From NCBI GenBank assembly GCA_019359075.1, contig JAHHIB010000058.1, positions 1-55,764 on the forward strand: DNA of 55,764 nucleotides, given 5' to 3'. How positions within the stretch are numbered: the stretch's first letter is position 1; each line of letters opens with the position of its first letter. The stretch is from Kalymmatonema hyalinum WJT4-NPBG1 (lineage in GTDB: Bacteria; Cyanobacteriota; Cyanobacteriia; Cyanobacteriales; Nostocaceae). Positions 27,214-37,005 of the stretch are shown here, piece by piece. The position numbers and the translations under genes are program-made. Below the pieces are notes generated by a model, which saw nothing but the letters and a program-made list of their open reading frames with translations, was not told the DNA's origin and ran no database searches.

Positions 27214-28593
27214 TTAACCAATGAGTCGCTTCAGTGTAGACAACTTGTCTTTATAGGGAGGGTATAACCATTTGAAGTTCAGCAGAAAAGATTTGTGCAG
27301 GACACTTTTGTAATGGGAAAAGGTGTCAAAGCTGAATTTACCGTGATAGTTACCAATTCCGCTATCACCCACACCCCCGAATGGTAAAGATGAAACAGCA
27401 TACTGCATGACTGTATCGTTAATACAAACTCCACCAGATGATGTTTCCTGCAAGACTCGTTGTTGCAGGTTTTTGTTATTAGAAAATAAGTACAATGCCA
27501 AGGGTTTCGATTTAGAGTTAATTAGGGCGATCGCTTCTGTTATATCTGTGTATTCAATCACAGGAAGAATCGGACCAAAAATTTCTTCCTGCATGACTGA
27601 GTCTGTCAAGGAGACATTCTCAAGCACTGTGGGAGCAATATAAAGGTCTGAAGGGTTAGTTTCTCCGCCAATGCGAATTTCGCCATCTTTCAACAGACTA
27701 ACTAATCTGTCAAAATGTTTTTGATGGATAATCCTTGCATAATCAGAACTCTTTGCAGGATTATCTCCATAAAATTCTTGCAGACGTTTTTGAATTTCAT
27801 TTAACAAATTTTCTTTAATTTTTTTATCAACTAAAAGATAGTCAGGTGCGATACAAGTTTGTCCAGCGTTGAGAAATTTTCCCCAAGTAATACGTCTGGA
27901 TGTCTGTTCGAGATTAATATCAGAATCTACAATGCAAGGGCTTTTGCCGCCCAATTCCAAAGTAACGGGTGTCAGGTGTTTTGCGGCTGCTTCCATGACT
28001 ATTTTGCCTACAGCCGTACCACCAGTAAAAAAGATATGATCAAACTTTTCTGCTAGTAATTGTTGACTTGTTTGCACACCTCCTTCTACCACAGCAATAT
28101 AAGCCGGATCGAAATATTTTTCCATCATCTGACTTAAAAGACGAGAGGTGTGGGGTGCAAGTTCTGAAGGTTTGAGAATTGCACAGTTGCCTGCCGCAAT
28201 AGCACCTACCAATGGTGAGATAATTAATTGAAATGGATAATTCCAAGGACCAATAATTAAAACGACTCCTAGCGGTTCAGGATAAATTTTTGCGGAAGCG
28301 GGAAATAGTTGCGGAGAAACTGGTGCTTTCTGAGGTTTAGTCCAAGTTTTGATATGTTTGATAGCATAGTCGATTTCTTGGAGTGTTCCAATCTCTGTAG
28401 CATAACTTTCAAATTCTGGTTTATTCAAATCCGCTTTTAGTGCGTTGATAATCGCTTCTTTATTCTCAGTAACTGCTTGTTTTAAAGTTTTCAGTTGTTC
28501 AAGTCGAAAATTAACGTCTTTTGTCTGATTAGTCTTAAAAAAATCACGCTGTTTGCGGATGATATCGGCAATTGATAATTCTTGAGCAATCAT
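27214..28593 (-). CDS. Class 3-type (fatty) aldehyde dehydrogenase
   Basis: About 459 residues from the MIAQELS start; a leader of 10 residues is possible. The NAD(P)-dependent enzyme oxidises aldehydes to acids. The general base Glu is in VTLELGGKSPCIVD, the catalytic Cys in NAGQTCIAPDYLLV, and the nucleotide site in FFTGGTAVGKIVMEAA. The C-terminal tail with FLLNFKWLYPPYKDK is characteristic of cyanobacterial fatty aldehyde dehydrogenases (AldE-like), which turn over products of the alkane pathway or lipid breakdown. The tail has only moderate hydrophobicity, so membrane binding is uncertain. Confidence 0.92.
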   Translation of the reverse strand: MIAQELSIADIIRKQRDFFKTNQTKDVNFRLEQLKTLKQAVTENKEAIINALKADLNKPEFESYATEIGTLQEIDYAIKHIKTWTKPQKAPVSPQLFPASAKIYPEPLGVVLIIGPWNYPFQLIISPLVGAIAAGNCAILKPSELAPHTSRLLSQMMEKYFDPAYIAVVEGGVQTSQQLLAEKFDHIFFTGGTAVGKIVMEAAAKHLTPVTLELGGKSPCIVDSDINLEQTSRRITWGKFLNAGQTCIAPDYLLVDKKIKENLLNEIQKRLQEFYGDNPAKSSDYARIIHQKHFDRLVSLLKDGEIRIGGETNPSDLYIAPTVLENVSLTDSVMQEEIFGPILPVIEYTDITEAIALINSKSKPLALYLFSNNKNLQQRVLQETSSGGVCINDTVMQYAVSSLPFGGVGDSGIGNYHGKFSFDTFSHYKSVLHKSFLLNFKWLYPPYKDKLSTLKRLIG

Positions 28594-28692
28594 CTTTTTG
28601 TCCTTGGTAGCTAACTTTTGCAAGAAGTCTATAGTAATCCTATTTTATTTATGTGAAAGTGCCTGCGCTAAGCGCATAAATTGACCTTATTC

Positions 28693-28725
28693 AGATCCCC
28701 GACTTCTTAAAGAAGTCGGGGATCT
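28693..28725 (+). terminator. Perfect hairpin of dispersed type, probable terminator
   Basis: AGATCCCCGACTTCTT and its exact reverse complement are separated by one base. T-rich sequence (TGTTTTTT) follows on the plus strand. The GATCCCCGACTTCTT hairpin is a widely dispersed repeat in cyanobacteria. Both neighbours are on the minus strand, so it may mark the 3' end of the hybrid kinase transcript without a matching T-run. Confidence 0.55.
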
Positions 28726-28832
28726 TGTTTTTTCACAAATCATTTAGGGCTGCTATAGTACTTAGCACTTTGGTCACGGTGTTCCGTTTGCCTATATCTT
28801 ATTTATAACTAATCTCGAATAACCGATAATGA

Positions 28833-29930
28833 TTACTGTTTGATAGGCAGACGTACTGTAAAGACACTCCCTTTGCCGACTTCTGAATTCATGATAATAG
28901 TCCCTTGATGTGCTTCGACAATTCGGCGAGAAAGGTACAGCCCTAACCCACTACCAGAACTCTTGTGACTTCCTTGGCGAAACCGTTCAAATAAAGTTGC
29001 TTGTTCTTCAGGAGGAATACCTGGACCTGTATCTGCTACTTCAACGGTAATATATTCATCTGAAGCAGTCGCTGGCGTAATGCGGATAGTCACTGACCCG
29101 GTATCGGTAAATTTGATAGCATTGCCTATAAGGTTGGTGAATAGCCGATGCAGTTCTAGGCGATCGCCCATCACTTTACTGATCCCTGACTCCTCACCCA
29201 AATCCAGATTGACTGCAAGTTCCTTTTGTGCTGCTAAAGAGCTTAATTCTTGAGAGACTTCTTCTAGTAACTGGCTGAGATTAACAGGTTGAAACGCCAG
29301 GGTTTTGCGACCTGCTTCAAAGCGATAAACTTCTAGCAAGGTATTTACCATAGCCAGCAGGTTGCTGTTACTGCGAGCCATAATCTCTATGACTTCCTGC
29401 ATTTGATCTGACAGATTTCCCAAAGCACCATCTTGAAATAGCAACAGCATCCGATCTGCTGCTACTAGGGGTGTGCGTAAGTCGTGGGTGAGGCGGGAGA
29501 CAAAATCTTGTCGTTGACGGGCGATTTCATCGCGTTCATCTATACTGTGCTTGAGACGGAGGAGCGATCGCACCCGCGCCAGCAATTCATCTACTGTGAC
29601 AGGTTTGCGGATAAAATCGTCTGCACCCAAGTCTAATCCTTGAGCGACGTTGGGTGAGTCATGGGCGGTAATGAGCAGAATTGGGATGAATGGCAATGCC
29701 GTATTTTGCCGAACGCGCTTGGTAACTTCATAACCATCTATACCCGGCATCATCAGATCCAACAGCACCAAGTCACAAGTAGATGTTTCCAGTTGTGCTA
29801 ATGCTGAAGCACCATTCTCTGCCGTGCTTACCGTGTAGCCTTCTTCCTCCAAAATGGTTTTAATTAGAAAGACATTATCAGGAGAATCATCTACAACCAG
29901 AATCTTATCAGAGTTAGAAGATTTAGACAT
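28833..29930 (-). CDS. Response-regulator/histidine-kinase hybrid (REC-HisKA-HATPase)
   Basis: 365 residues, cytosolic. An N-terminal receiver domain has LVVDDSPDNV and the phospho-acceptor Asp58 in LVLLDLMMPG. The kinase follows, with H149 in VSRLTHDLRTPLVAADRM, the N box NLIGNAIKFT, G1 DTGPGIP and G2 GSGLGLYLSRRIVEAH. The receiver lies before the kinase, so an upstream kinase probably controls its activity. No sensor or membrane domain is present. This layout is common in cyanobacterial phosphorelays. It forms its own transcription unit. Confidence 0.93.
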   Translation of the reverse strand: MSKSSNSDKILVVDDSPDNVFLIKTILEEEGYTVSTAENGASALAQLETSTCDLVLLDLMMPGIDGYEVTKRVRQNTALPFIPILLITAHDSPNVAQGLDLGADDFIRKPVTVDELLARVRSLLRLKHSIDERDEIARQRQDFVSRLTHDLRTPLVAADRMLLLFQDGALGNLSDQMQEVIEIMARSNSNLLAMVNTLLEVYRFEAGRKTLAFQPVNLSQLLEEVSQELSSLAAQKELAVNLDLGEESGISKVMGDRLELHRLFTNLIGNAIKFTDTGSVTIRITPATASDEYITVEVADTGPGIPPEEQATLFERFRQGSHKSSGSGLGLYLSRRIVEAHQGTIIMNSEVGKGSVFTVRLPIKQ

Positions 29931-30335
29931 ACAGCATAGAAGAGATGCAGTAAAACTAGATGAGTGTATACAAACCTATATTTGTATTATTTTTGTCATT
30001 TTTTACTTAGGTTGACTTCCTACGGAGGAAACATTTTTTACTCTAAAATTTTCTCAACTTAGTCTTTAATTTTTTAGAGGTTGAATGCTGCTCCTGTTTG
30101 CCAGAAATAATGACAAGCTAATTAAATCATGGCTCGTAGAATTTTAGAACAACACACAGGCGATAAAGGTTACGATTTTTGTAGCTGTTGAGTACGATTA
30201 GCAGCAATGACTGCTGTTAAAAAAATTGCATAATTTGTCGCAAGACTGGGCTTTAGACCCATTTTTTCGGTAAATTTGCAGCTGACGGCTACAGTCAACC
30301 CATTTTTTGAAAAAATTTTACATAGAGGTGAGCGT
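29931..30335. other. Intergenic region upstream of the Trypco1-trypsin-AAA operon
   Basis: The gap lies between the divergent hybrid kinase and the accessory operon and must hold both promoters. The only ORF starting with ATG (30129-30191, 20 codons, MARRILEQHTGDKGYDF) is too short to call. No clear operator or repeat seen. Confidence 0.4.
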
Positions 30336-30674
30336 GTGAAGCGCATAGTTGAATTTCCTTTAGAAAGCGGCGAATCGATTCTTGTAGAAGTAGATGAGCC
30401 AGCAGTCATTGACGATCGCATTGGTTTACGGGATCAGATTGTTGACAAGGCTCATCAGACTTTCGAGTCTGCTTTGGATAAGATAAGACCTGTAGCTAAT
30501 GTGATTCTCACCAAGGTGCGTAATATCAAAGAGCCAGCGGACGAAGTGGAAGTCAAGTTTGGCATTAAAATTAGTGCAGAACTTGGGGCAGTGATTGCTT
30601 CTGGTAATGGCGAGGTCAACTACGAAATTACGCTGAAGTGGAAACGGGAGTCACAGGATGACCACACTGCTTGA
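30336..30674 (+). CDS. Trypco1 (CU044_2847-like) trypsin-co-occurring domain protein
   Basis: A 112-residue protein starting at GTG 30336 (GAGG at 30325-30328). The N terminus KRIVEFPLESGESILVEVDE, the central helix with ANVILTKVRNIKEPADEVEV, and the end KFGIKISAELGAVIASG match the Trypco1 domain. That domain is named for occurring beside trypsin-like proteases. It forms no enzyme motif and may be a partner or sensor. Its stop lies 17 bases inside the next gene, the trypsin-AAA fusion, so the two are translationally coupled. Confidence 0.82.
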   Translation: MKRIVEFPLESGESILVEVDEPAVIDDRIGLRDQIVDKAHQTFESALDKIRPVANVILTKVRNIKEPADEVEVKFGIKISAELGAVIASGNGEVNYEITLKWKRESQDDHTA

Positions 30675-32325
30675 GTCATCAGTTGTCAGGATTTACTCCA
30701 ACGGTGGCAAAGTGGTTGGTGCTGGCTTCTTGGTGTCCCCAAAGTATATCCTCACTTGCGCTCATGTCGTCGCAGATGCTTTGGGAGTTGCGCGAAATAT
30801 TGTTGAAAAGCCTGAGCAAGCAGTCAGCTTAGACTTCCCGATAGTAGCAGCAAAACAGTTTTTCAAAGCGAGAGTGGTCTTCTGGCGACCAATTCATCCT
30901 GACGAGTTTGCAGAAGACATTGCAGGATTGGAGTTAGAAAGTTCTCCCCCAGATGCTGTAAAACCAGCGCAATTGGTAACATCAGAAGACTTGTGGGGTC
31001 ATCCTTTCCGAGTCTTGGGCTTTCCACTCAAGCAACCTAATGGGGCTTGGGCTTCTGGTGAGTTACGGGCTGGCATAGGTAACGGTTGGGTACAGCTTGA
31101 AGATGTAAAACAACAGGGATATGCATTAGAACCTGGCTTCAGTGGTGCGCCGATCTGGGATGAAAAGCTTGTGGGTATAGCAGGAATGGCTGTGGCGGCA
31201 GAAATCGCCCGACCAGATGCCAAAGCTGCTTTTATGATTCCTACAAAGGTGCTGTGTGAAGCGTGGTCGGAATTGGGTGAGCAAGCCATTGCCCAGCCAG
31301 CAGCAGAACTAGAATTACCAGAAGGGCAAGTAGATTTGGAGTCACCTTTTTATGTAGAGCGTCCTCCCATTGAATTTGACTGTTACAAGGAGATTGTTAA
31401 GCCAGGGGCATTAATCCGGGTGAAAGCTCCTCGGCAAATGGGCAAAACCTCACTAATGGCACGTATTCTCCAGCACGGAACGACTCAAGGCTATAAAGGT
31501 GTGCCAGTTTACTTTGAGCAGGCAGATAGAGATGTGTTCGCTAACCTGGATCAGTTTTTGCAGTGGTTCTGTGCCAGTGTCGCCTGGGAATTGAATCTAC
31601 CGGAGAAGCTGGCGGACTACTGGAAGGGGGTACTTGGTAGCAAAAACAAATGTACCAACTATTTTCAAAGATATTTGTTGCCCGAAATTAGCAGTCCTCT
31701 CGTTTTGGGATTAGATGAAGTGGATTTGATTTTTCAACATCAGGCGATCGCTACTGACTTTTTCGGATTGCTACGAGCTTGGCATGAGCGTGCCAAGAAT
31801 GACGCAATATGGAAAAAACTGCGGTTGGTGATTGTCCATTCCAAGGAAGTTTATATTCCATTGAATATGAATCAGTCGCCGTTCAATGTAGGATTAGCGA
31901 TTGAGCTGCCAGAGCTAACTCTGGCACAGGTGCAGGACTTGGTACAACGGCATGGACTCAGTTGGACTGGAGAGCAAGTCGAAAAACTTATGGAGATGGT
32001 GGGTGGACATCCTTATCTAGTGAGGATGGCGTTATATAAAATTGCGCGTGGTGAAATGACGCTGGAAGAACTGTTGCAAATCGCGCCCACCGAAGAGGGT
32101 TTGTACTGCGAGCATCTGCGCCGCCATTTGTTAAACCTTGAGGAAAATCAAGAACTGCTTTTGGCAATGAGGCAAGTCGTTGCTGTCAATGATCCAGTAC
32201 GCATAGACACAGGTACAGCGTTTAAGTTACGCAGCATGGGGCTTGTGAAACTGAAGGGCAATGATGTTTTGCCTCTATGTGACTTGTATCGCCAGTATTT
32301 TCGCGATCGCCTGAGGGTTAACTGA
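30658..32325 (+). CDS. Trypsin-like serine protease fused to an AAA-like ATPase
   Basis: 555 residues, no signal peptide, likely cytosolic. The protease (residues 1-210) shows His36 in TCAHVV, Asp87 in AEDIAGLEL and Ser162 in [11 protein letters not shown], a complete trypsin triad. The ATPase follows, resembling the AAA_35-type AAA-like domain: Walker [13 protein letters not shown] (256-267) and Walker [11 protein letters not shown] (347-356). Its C-terminal helical part ends in a winged-helix-like stretch ([19 protein letters not shown]). Overlaps the Trypco1 gene by 17 bases and the next gene by one base (TGATG). Probably an NTP-gated protease. Confidence 0.86.
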   Translation: MTTLLESSVVRIYSNGGKVVGAGFLVSPKYILTCAHVVADALGVARNIVEKPEQAVSLDFPIVAAKQFFKARVVFWRPIHPDEFAEDIAGLELESSPPDAVKPAQLVTSEDLWGHPFRVLGFPLKQPNGAWASGELRAGIGNGWVQLEDVKQQGYALEPGFSGAPIWDEKLVGIAGMAVAAEIARPDAKAAFMIPTKVLCEAWSELGEQAIAQPAAELELPEGQVDLESPFYVERPPIEFDCYKEIVKPGALIRVKAPRQMGKTSLMARILQHGTTQGYKGVPVYFEQADRDVFANLDQFLQWFCASVAWELNLPEKLADYWKGVLGSKNKCTNYFQRYLLPEISSPLVLGLDEVDLIFQHQAIATDFFGLLRAWHERAKNDAIWKKLRLVIVHSKEVYIPLNMNQSPFNVGLAIELPELTLAQVQDLVQRHGLSWTGEQVEKLMEMVGGHPYLVRMALYKIARGEMTLEELLQIAPTEEGLYCEHLRRHLLNLEENQELLLAMRQVVAVNDPVRIDTGTAFKLRSMGLVKLKGNDVLPLCDLYRQYFRDRLRVN

Positions 32326-35180
32326 TGAATGCAGCACCGCACCCAAACTACGAATACTACTTCGGAGGCACTCTACCCGCTGATTCCCCCACCTATGTAA
32401 CACGGCTGGCAGATCAAGATTTGTACGAAGGGTTGAAGGCGGGCGATTTCTGTTATGTCCTCAACTCGCGGCAGATGGGCAAATCTAGCTTGCGCGTAAG
32501 AACTATGCAACGGTTGCAAAAAGAGGGGATTGCTTGTGCTGACATTGATCTTAGCGCGATCGGCACCTGGGATATCACTCTAGAGCAATGGTATGCAGGG
32601 GTGATTGACAGTCTGGTTAGCACTCTGAATTTATATGAAAAGTTTGATTTAGATAGCTGGTGGAATCGTCACCATTTGCTGTCTCCAGTGAATCTATTGA
32701 GAAAGTTTATTGAAGAGGTGTTGCTAAAGTCTATTGCCGGAAATATTGTCATTTTTATAGATGAAATCGATAGCGTTCTCAGCCTAAATTTTTCGACTGA
32801 CGATTTTTTTGCTTTGATCCGATCCTGCTATAACCAGCGTGCTGATAAGCCAGCATACAAACGCCTCACCTTTACGCTGTTGGGAGTAGCCACTCCCTCA
32901 GATTTGATTAAAGATAAAAAGCGCACACCGTTTAATATTGGTCGAGCAATTGAATTAACAGGCTTTCAGTTGCATGAAGTTCAACCTTTGGTTGAGGGAT
33001 TGGTTGGCAAAGTCAGTAATTCCGAAGCAGTCCTGAAAGAAGTTTTGAAATGGACTGGTGGGCAACCCTTTCTCACCCAAAAGCTTTGTAAACTAATCCT
33101 AGCTGATGATAAGGGCTCGTCTGTGGAGAAAATAGTGCGATCGCGCATTATCACAAATTGGGAATCGCAGGATGAGCCGGAGCATTTGAGGACGATACGT
33201 GATCGGATTTTGAGGAATGAACAGGGAGCTGGACGGCTGCTAGGACTTTATCAGCAGATTTTACAACAGGGAAAAGTTGCAGCAAATGACACTTCCGAGC
33301 GAATGGAATTGCGGCTGTCGGGTTTGGTAGTCGAGCAACACGGTAAGTTAAGAGTTTACAACCGAATTTATGAGTTTGTTTTTAACCAGACTTGGGTTGA
33401 TAAGGCATTAGCCGATTTACGACCATACGCTGAGGCAGTAACAGCCTGGTTAGCATCTAACTCTAAGGACGAGTCGCGGTTATTGCGTGGGCAAGCATTA
33501 CAAGATGCACAGAAATGGGCAGAAGATAAAAACTTAAACAATGAAGATTATCAGTTTTTAAATGCCAGCCAAGCTTTTGAAAGCCGAGTATATCAGGAGG
33601 CTTTGAAATTACACACCTTCAGGTTTGAAAAAGGGCAAGCATCCTCAGTGTCTGAATTGATTAATTTGTGCGATCAGTATCCTGAGGAAGCACGGTACCA
33701 CCTTTTCAAGGAGCATATCGAACGCTGGCTAGTAGGACAAGGTAGGACAGATTTAGCAAATATATCGCGTAATATTGTAAAGGAATACTACCAGCTAGAG
33801 CGTCAAGGTTTGGAGATATTTGTTCGGGAACTTTGTAACAGTATAAATTCCAAGCCATATCCAGAAATTTTTGTACAACCAGATAGATTAGACTTTGGTG
33901 AAATCCCCATTGGATATAAAGAAATTGTTGAACTGCAAATTAATAAGAGTGGGCGCGGGTTTGCATGGGGTTCTGTGACTGTTCACCCCCATCTTCCTGG
34001 GGTGATTTTACCTCAGATATTTGATTCTTCTACTAAAACACTCTCTATTCAGTTGGATACACTTTTAGTTGCACTTGGTAATTACGAGGGGTACATAAAG
34101 CTTCAACTAGAAGGTATTCAGAAACCGTTGGAAATTCTTATTAAATATACAGTTACAGACATTAAAATTCACATAGAGCCAAGCCAAATAAACTTGGGAA
34201 AGGTTCAATATTGGAAACGTTACACTGCGGCTTCGTTGAAAGTGATCTGTGAACCTTCTGCCGGAAGAATTAGGGGAACCGTTTCAAATAAGCTACCTCA
34301 ACTCAAAGTAACACCATCTAGTTTTGAAGCGACATCCTTAAAGTTTTCTTTAACTCTAGATACAACCTTTCTTGATGAAGGTCGGTATGAGGATAAAATT
34401 CTTTTAAGAACCAATAAGGGCGAATACCAAATACCTGTGCAATTTCAAACAACCATCAGGTGGGAAAATGCAATTGCATTGGCTATTGTATTTGCCATAA
34501 TTACAGGAATATTATTGTGGATTCTCCGCGCTTTTATAGGTTTCTCCGTAGGATTTATTAATCTTTGGTTTGTGTATTACCCATTTCAGGACACAAAACC
34601 TGATTATTTTTTCTTGAATTCTTGTCCTCAAAGTAGCCTTGATTTAGCAAAAATACTGAAAATTTTTAGTACTTGGAGTTTTTGGTTAGGATTAGTAATT
34701 ATTATAATAATTTATTTTAATAAAATCATAAATAATCTTTATCATTTTATAAAAGCTTTATTAAAAATAATAAATTTTTTTATTTTGGAAGAATTACTTG
34801 ATGTAGCTATCTTAGCTATTATTGTCATTGTGATTATTATCTCTGCTACCCCTTTGATAGATGGAATTAATTTCTTTTTAAGACTCACTACTACTATGAT
34901 TAGATATTTAATTCTATTGATTCAAAATTTTGGTACAGTATTACTGGTATTGACTGACTTAACTGCATATTCATTCACTTGGTTTGGCATAAAAGATCCA
35001 TCGTTTTGTTGGTTATTACTGGGATCTTTAATAGGTGCAATTAGAGGAATAATGTCAGCGATAAGAACTAAAATTTCCTATTCATTAATCACTGTTAGTA
35101 TTACCACTCTCTTAGTAGTATTAGCTATTCCATTATTAAATTTCTATTTAATATCAAAATTTCCGAGGAGCGGCTGCTGA
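32325..35180 (+). CDS. AAA-like ATPase with beta-sandwich repeats and a multi-pass membrane C terminus
   Basis: 951 residues. Residues 1-350 form an AAA_35-like ATPase paralogous to that of the gene before: Walker [12 protein letters not shown] (46-56) and Walker [11 protein letters not shown] (141-150). Helical residues 360-510 follow. Two predicted Ig-like beta-sandwich repeats come next, at about 515-605 ([18 protein letters not shown]) and 612-705 ([14 protein letters not shown]). About five or six hydrophobic helices fill 714-951 ([17 protein letters not shown] first). The membrane part is AT-rich and biased in codon use compared with the rest. The protein may be the membrane-acting effector of the operon; this is inference. 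Its 3' end overlaps a minus-strand antitoxin-like gene by 56 bases. Confidence 0.83.
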   Translation: MNAAPHPNYEYYFGGTLPADSPTYVTRLADQDLYEGLKAGDFCYVLNSRQMGKSSLRVRTMQRLQKEGIACADIDLSAIGTWDITLEQWYAGVIDSLVSTLNLYEKFDLDSWWNRHHLLSPVNLLRKFIEEVLLKSIAGNIVIFIDEIDSVLSLNFSTDDFFALIRSCYNQRADKPAYKRLTFTLLGVATPSDLIKDKKRTPFNIGRAIELTGFQLHEVQPLVEGLVGKVSNSEAVLKEVLKWTGGQPFLTQKLCKLILADDKGSSVEKIVRSRIITNWESQDEPEHLRTIRDRILRNEQGAGRLLGLYQQILQQGKVAANDTSERMELRLSGLVVEQHGKLRVYNRIYEFVFNQTWVDKALADLRPYAEAVTAWLASNSKDESRLLRGQALQDAQKWAEDKNLNNEDYQFLNASQAFESRVYQEALKLHTFRFEKGQASSVSELINLCDQYPEEARYHLFKEHIERWLVGQGRTDLANISRNIVKEYYQLERQGLEIFVRELCNSINSKPYPEIFVQPDRLDFGEIPIGYKEIVELQINKSGRGFAWGSVTVHPHLPGVILPQIFDSSTKTLSIQLDTLLVALGNYEGYIKLQLEGIQKPLEILIKYTVTDIKIHIEPSQINLGKVQYWKRYTAASLKVICEPSAGRIRGTVSNKLPQLKVTPSSFEATSLKFSLTLDTTFLDEGRYEDKILLRTNKGEYQIPVQFQTTIRWENAIALAIVFAIITGILLWILRAFIGFSVGFINLWFVYYPFQDTKPDYFFLNSCPQSSLDLAKILKIFSTWSFWLGLVIIIIIYFNKIINNLYHFIKALLKIINFFILEELLDVAILAIIVIVIIISATPLIDGINFFLRLTTTMIRYLILLIQNFGTVLLVLTDLTAYSFTWFGIKDPSFCWLLLGSLIGAIRGIMSAIRTKISYSLITVSITTLLVVLAIPLLNFYLISKFPRSGC

Positions 35181-35349
35181 AGCTGTAAGATACTTCCTGC
35201 TGATACTCCAAAGGGTCTTGAGTAAGTTTAATAACACCGGCATACTTGTTTATACTAAACTCTTCTATTTGTTGTGCTTGATAAGTCTCCAATATTTGCT
35301 CAATTGTCTGCCAGTCCTGATAATCAATCAACACTGCAACTGGACGCAT
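35125..35349 (-). CDS. Antitoxin-like small protein (probably altered C terminus)
   Basis: 74 residues. [19 protein letters not shown] and [19 protein letters not shown] resemble small antitoxin proteins found in pairs in cyanobacteria. The end from EYQQEV onward ([13 protein letters not shown]) reads through the 3' end of the AAA gene in antisense and does not look native. A second copy of the same C-terminal block at 39689-39790 ends after EYQQRIRAE. No toxin gene follows. Likely a truncated or fused relic rather than a working antitoxin. Confidence 0.55.
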   Translation of the reverse strand: MRPVAVLIDYQDWQTIEQILETYQAQQIEEFSINKYAGVIKLTQDPLEYQQEVSYSFSSRSSEILILNRNLIME

Positions 35350-35614
35350 TGGTTCATCAGTTAGAGGATGTTTGAAAAGGGTCTTTTGCTCTCATAGTGA
35401 GCACAGCGAAGCATCTCGGTACATGGCTGAAACCTTAATTTTTCGTTGAAGTTGACCCAAGTCAGAACAGTAAAATTATACCTTCCGGGACTTTTAAAAC
35501 ATCCTCTTACAATTTTTTTTATTAACAGGTAACATAATTGTTTGCTTCGGATGCAAAGTTTAACTGTTACATCATCACTTGAAACAAAAAATCGATGAAG
35601 CTAATTTCATCCTT

Positions 35615-36586
35615 TTATGATTCTCCCTCAGATTTACTCTCGTTGAGAACTTGCTGAAATTCTTCTATGGAACCAATGGTAATCGCGCTTGTGAAAAGCG
35701 TTTCCAGCATAGACATATTCTCGATGCCATTGATAACTTCCACAACTGGCTCAGGGACTACTCCAAACCGCGTCTGTAGAATCTTAATCACATTTTCTCG
35801 ATTTGTCAGGAGCATTCCTTCCTCAATACCTTCTTCTTTTGCAAGTCGCTCAATACTAGTTACATACCGCATCCTCTGTACCTCCTCGTAACTTCTTACT
35901 TCTGCTTTAAAACTACGCGCCAATTCCTCTGGCAATACCATTATCCAGTCGATAAACCGAAATAACCCCAGAATATCTTCTCGGCTATATCCCCGTTCAA
36001 ATAATCTTCTTACTAGGCTCAATTTCCAATTTAGCCGACTTTCTGGTTTACGGTGTGTTGCCTTGGTTTTCAGATGCGCCATAACGACTACACTAAAGGG
36101 ATTGGTGCTTTGTTCTAATGTTTCCCACTGCGCCTCATAATCCAAAAGTTTCGCTACGGGAAACTCTAAACTGACGCGACATCCTCCTAGTGAATACCCG
36201 TAACTTGAAGGTCGCCAATTTACCTCTTCGTCCGCCAAAACTGCTAAACTGATGACTTGCTTTTGGTGGCGGTCAAACAAGCGGTAATTGTATGTGTACA
36301 TCCGTTGGGCAAATTGACTCTCGTACTGTCCTTGGACTTCGACATGAACCAATACCCAAGCCTCTTCACCATTGAGTAGCCAAACTTTTGCCACTTTATC
36401 GACGAGTCGCTTGCCAATTTCTGCATCCGGTTCTAGCTGTTGCAGTTCTGTATCGAGAAATTCATAACCTTGTTCCCAGTCAATGACGGCGTAAGCGTCA
36501 GGGAAAAAGAATTCTAAAAAGCGAGGAAAAAAGCTTTCAATAATTTCCTTCCAAGGACTATCGTAATCAGTGCGTTGTTCGGTCAT
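35615..36586 (-). CDS. Rpn-family PD-(D/E)XK nuclease (recombination-promoting nuclease/putative transposase)
   Basis: 323 residues. The N-terminal nuclease core holds LVDKVAKVWL (Asp) and WVLVHVEVQGQYESQFAQRM (Glu-x-Gln), the D-ExQ arrangement of Rpn-type proteins. The C-terminal half is helical with a degenerate KEEGIEEGM repeat and ends in an acidic tail. Such proteins are abundant in Nostocales and were long called putative transposases. In E. coli, Rpn proteins stimulate recombination and act as DNA endonucleases. The gene is intact, unlike the Rpn gene at 39867-42204. Confidence 0.82.
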   Translation of the reverse strand: MTEQRTDYDSPWKEIIESFFPRFLEFFFPDAYAVIDWEQGYEFLDTELQQLEPDAEIGKRLVDKVAKVWLLNGEEAWVLVHVEVQGQYESQFAQRMYTYNYRLFDRHQKQVISLAVLADEEVNWRPSSYGYSLGGCRVSLEFPVAKLLDYEAQWETLEQSTNPFSVVVMAHLKTKATHRKPESRLNWKLSLVRRLFERGYSREDILGLFRFIDWIMVLPEELARSFKAEVRSYEEVQRMRYVTSIERLAKEEGIEEGMLLTNRENVIKILQTRFGVVPEPVVEVINGIENMSMLETLFTSAITIGSIEEFQQVLNESKSEGES

Positions 36587-36734
36587 GTGATTGTCAATTG
36601 TCGAATTTGAAGAATAAATAACTTTGCTAACGCACTCTTACCCCAAAGCAAGCGATCGCCTTCTCAAATAGCCTCAACATTATGAAATAAGTTGCAATGC
36701 TAAAGTGATCGTATCCTCAAAGCTTTAACTAGCA

Positions 36735-36932
36735 ATGAACACCATCACCATCCACATTCCTGATGATCGTTTAGTCAAGCTGCAAGCAACCGCCTCTCGT
36801 CTTGGCGTATCAATAGAAGAATTAGTGCTAATGGGCATTGAACAATTGGTGAAACAGCCAGAAGCATCCTTTCAAGATGCTATGGGTTATGTACTTAAGA
36901 AAAATGCTGAGCTGTACAAACGGCTAGCTTAA
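36735..36932 (+). CDS. Orphan antitoxin of the Phd/Doc-type pair
   Basis: 65 residues. The N terminus TITIHIPDDRLVKLQATASR with LGVSIEELVLMGIEQLV looks like a ribbon-helix-helix DNA-binding fold, and the tail DAMGYVLKKNAELYKRLA would hold the toxin. Antitoxins of this form usually precede a Doc-type (death-on-curing) toxin. Here only a 16-codon remnant follows, starting in the stop codon of this gene (TAATG). It may act as an orphan antitoxin against related toxins elsewhere. Confidence 0.7.
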   Translation: MNTITIHIPDDRLVKLQATASRLGVSIEELVLMGIEQLVKQPEASFQDAMGYVLKKNAELYKRLA

Positions 36933-36979
36933 TGCGCTATCTAGCCTTAAAGGCGATCACTTTGCGCCATTGCCCTTGA
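36932..36979 (+). pseudogene. 5' remnant of a Doc-type toxin gene
   Basis: ATG overlaps the antitoxin stop codon (TAATG). The frame reads MRYLALKAITLRHCP and then ends. Doc toxins paired with this antitoxin usually begin MRYLTL-, so only the start seems to be left; the Fic-like HPFxxGN core is absent downstream. Confidence 0.45.
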
Positions 36980-37005
36980 TTACACAATTTGCACGCTACT
37001 GAGTG

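Noticed and set aside
30129-30191. 20-codon ATG ORF upstream of the Trypco1 operon
   Set aside because: Too short, with no ribosome site and no known leader-peptide pattern.
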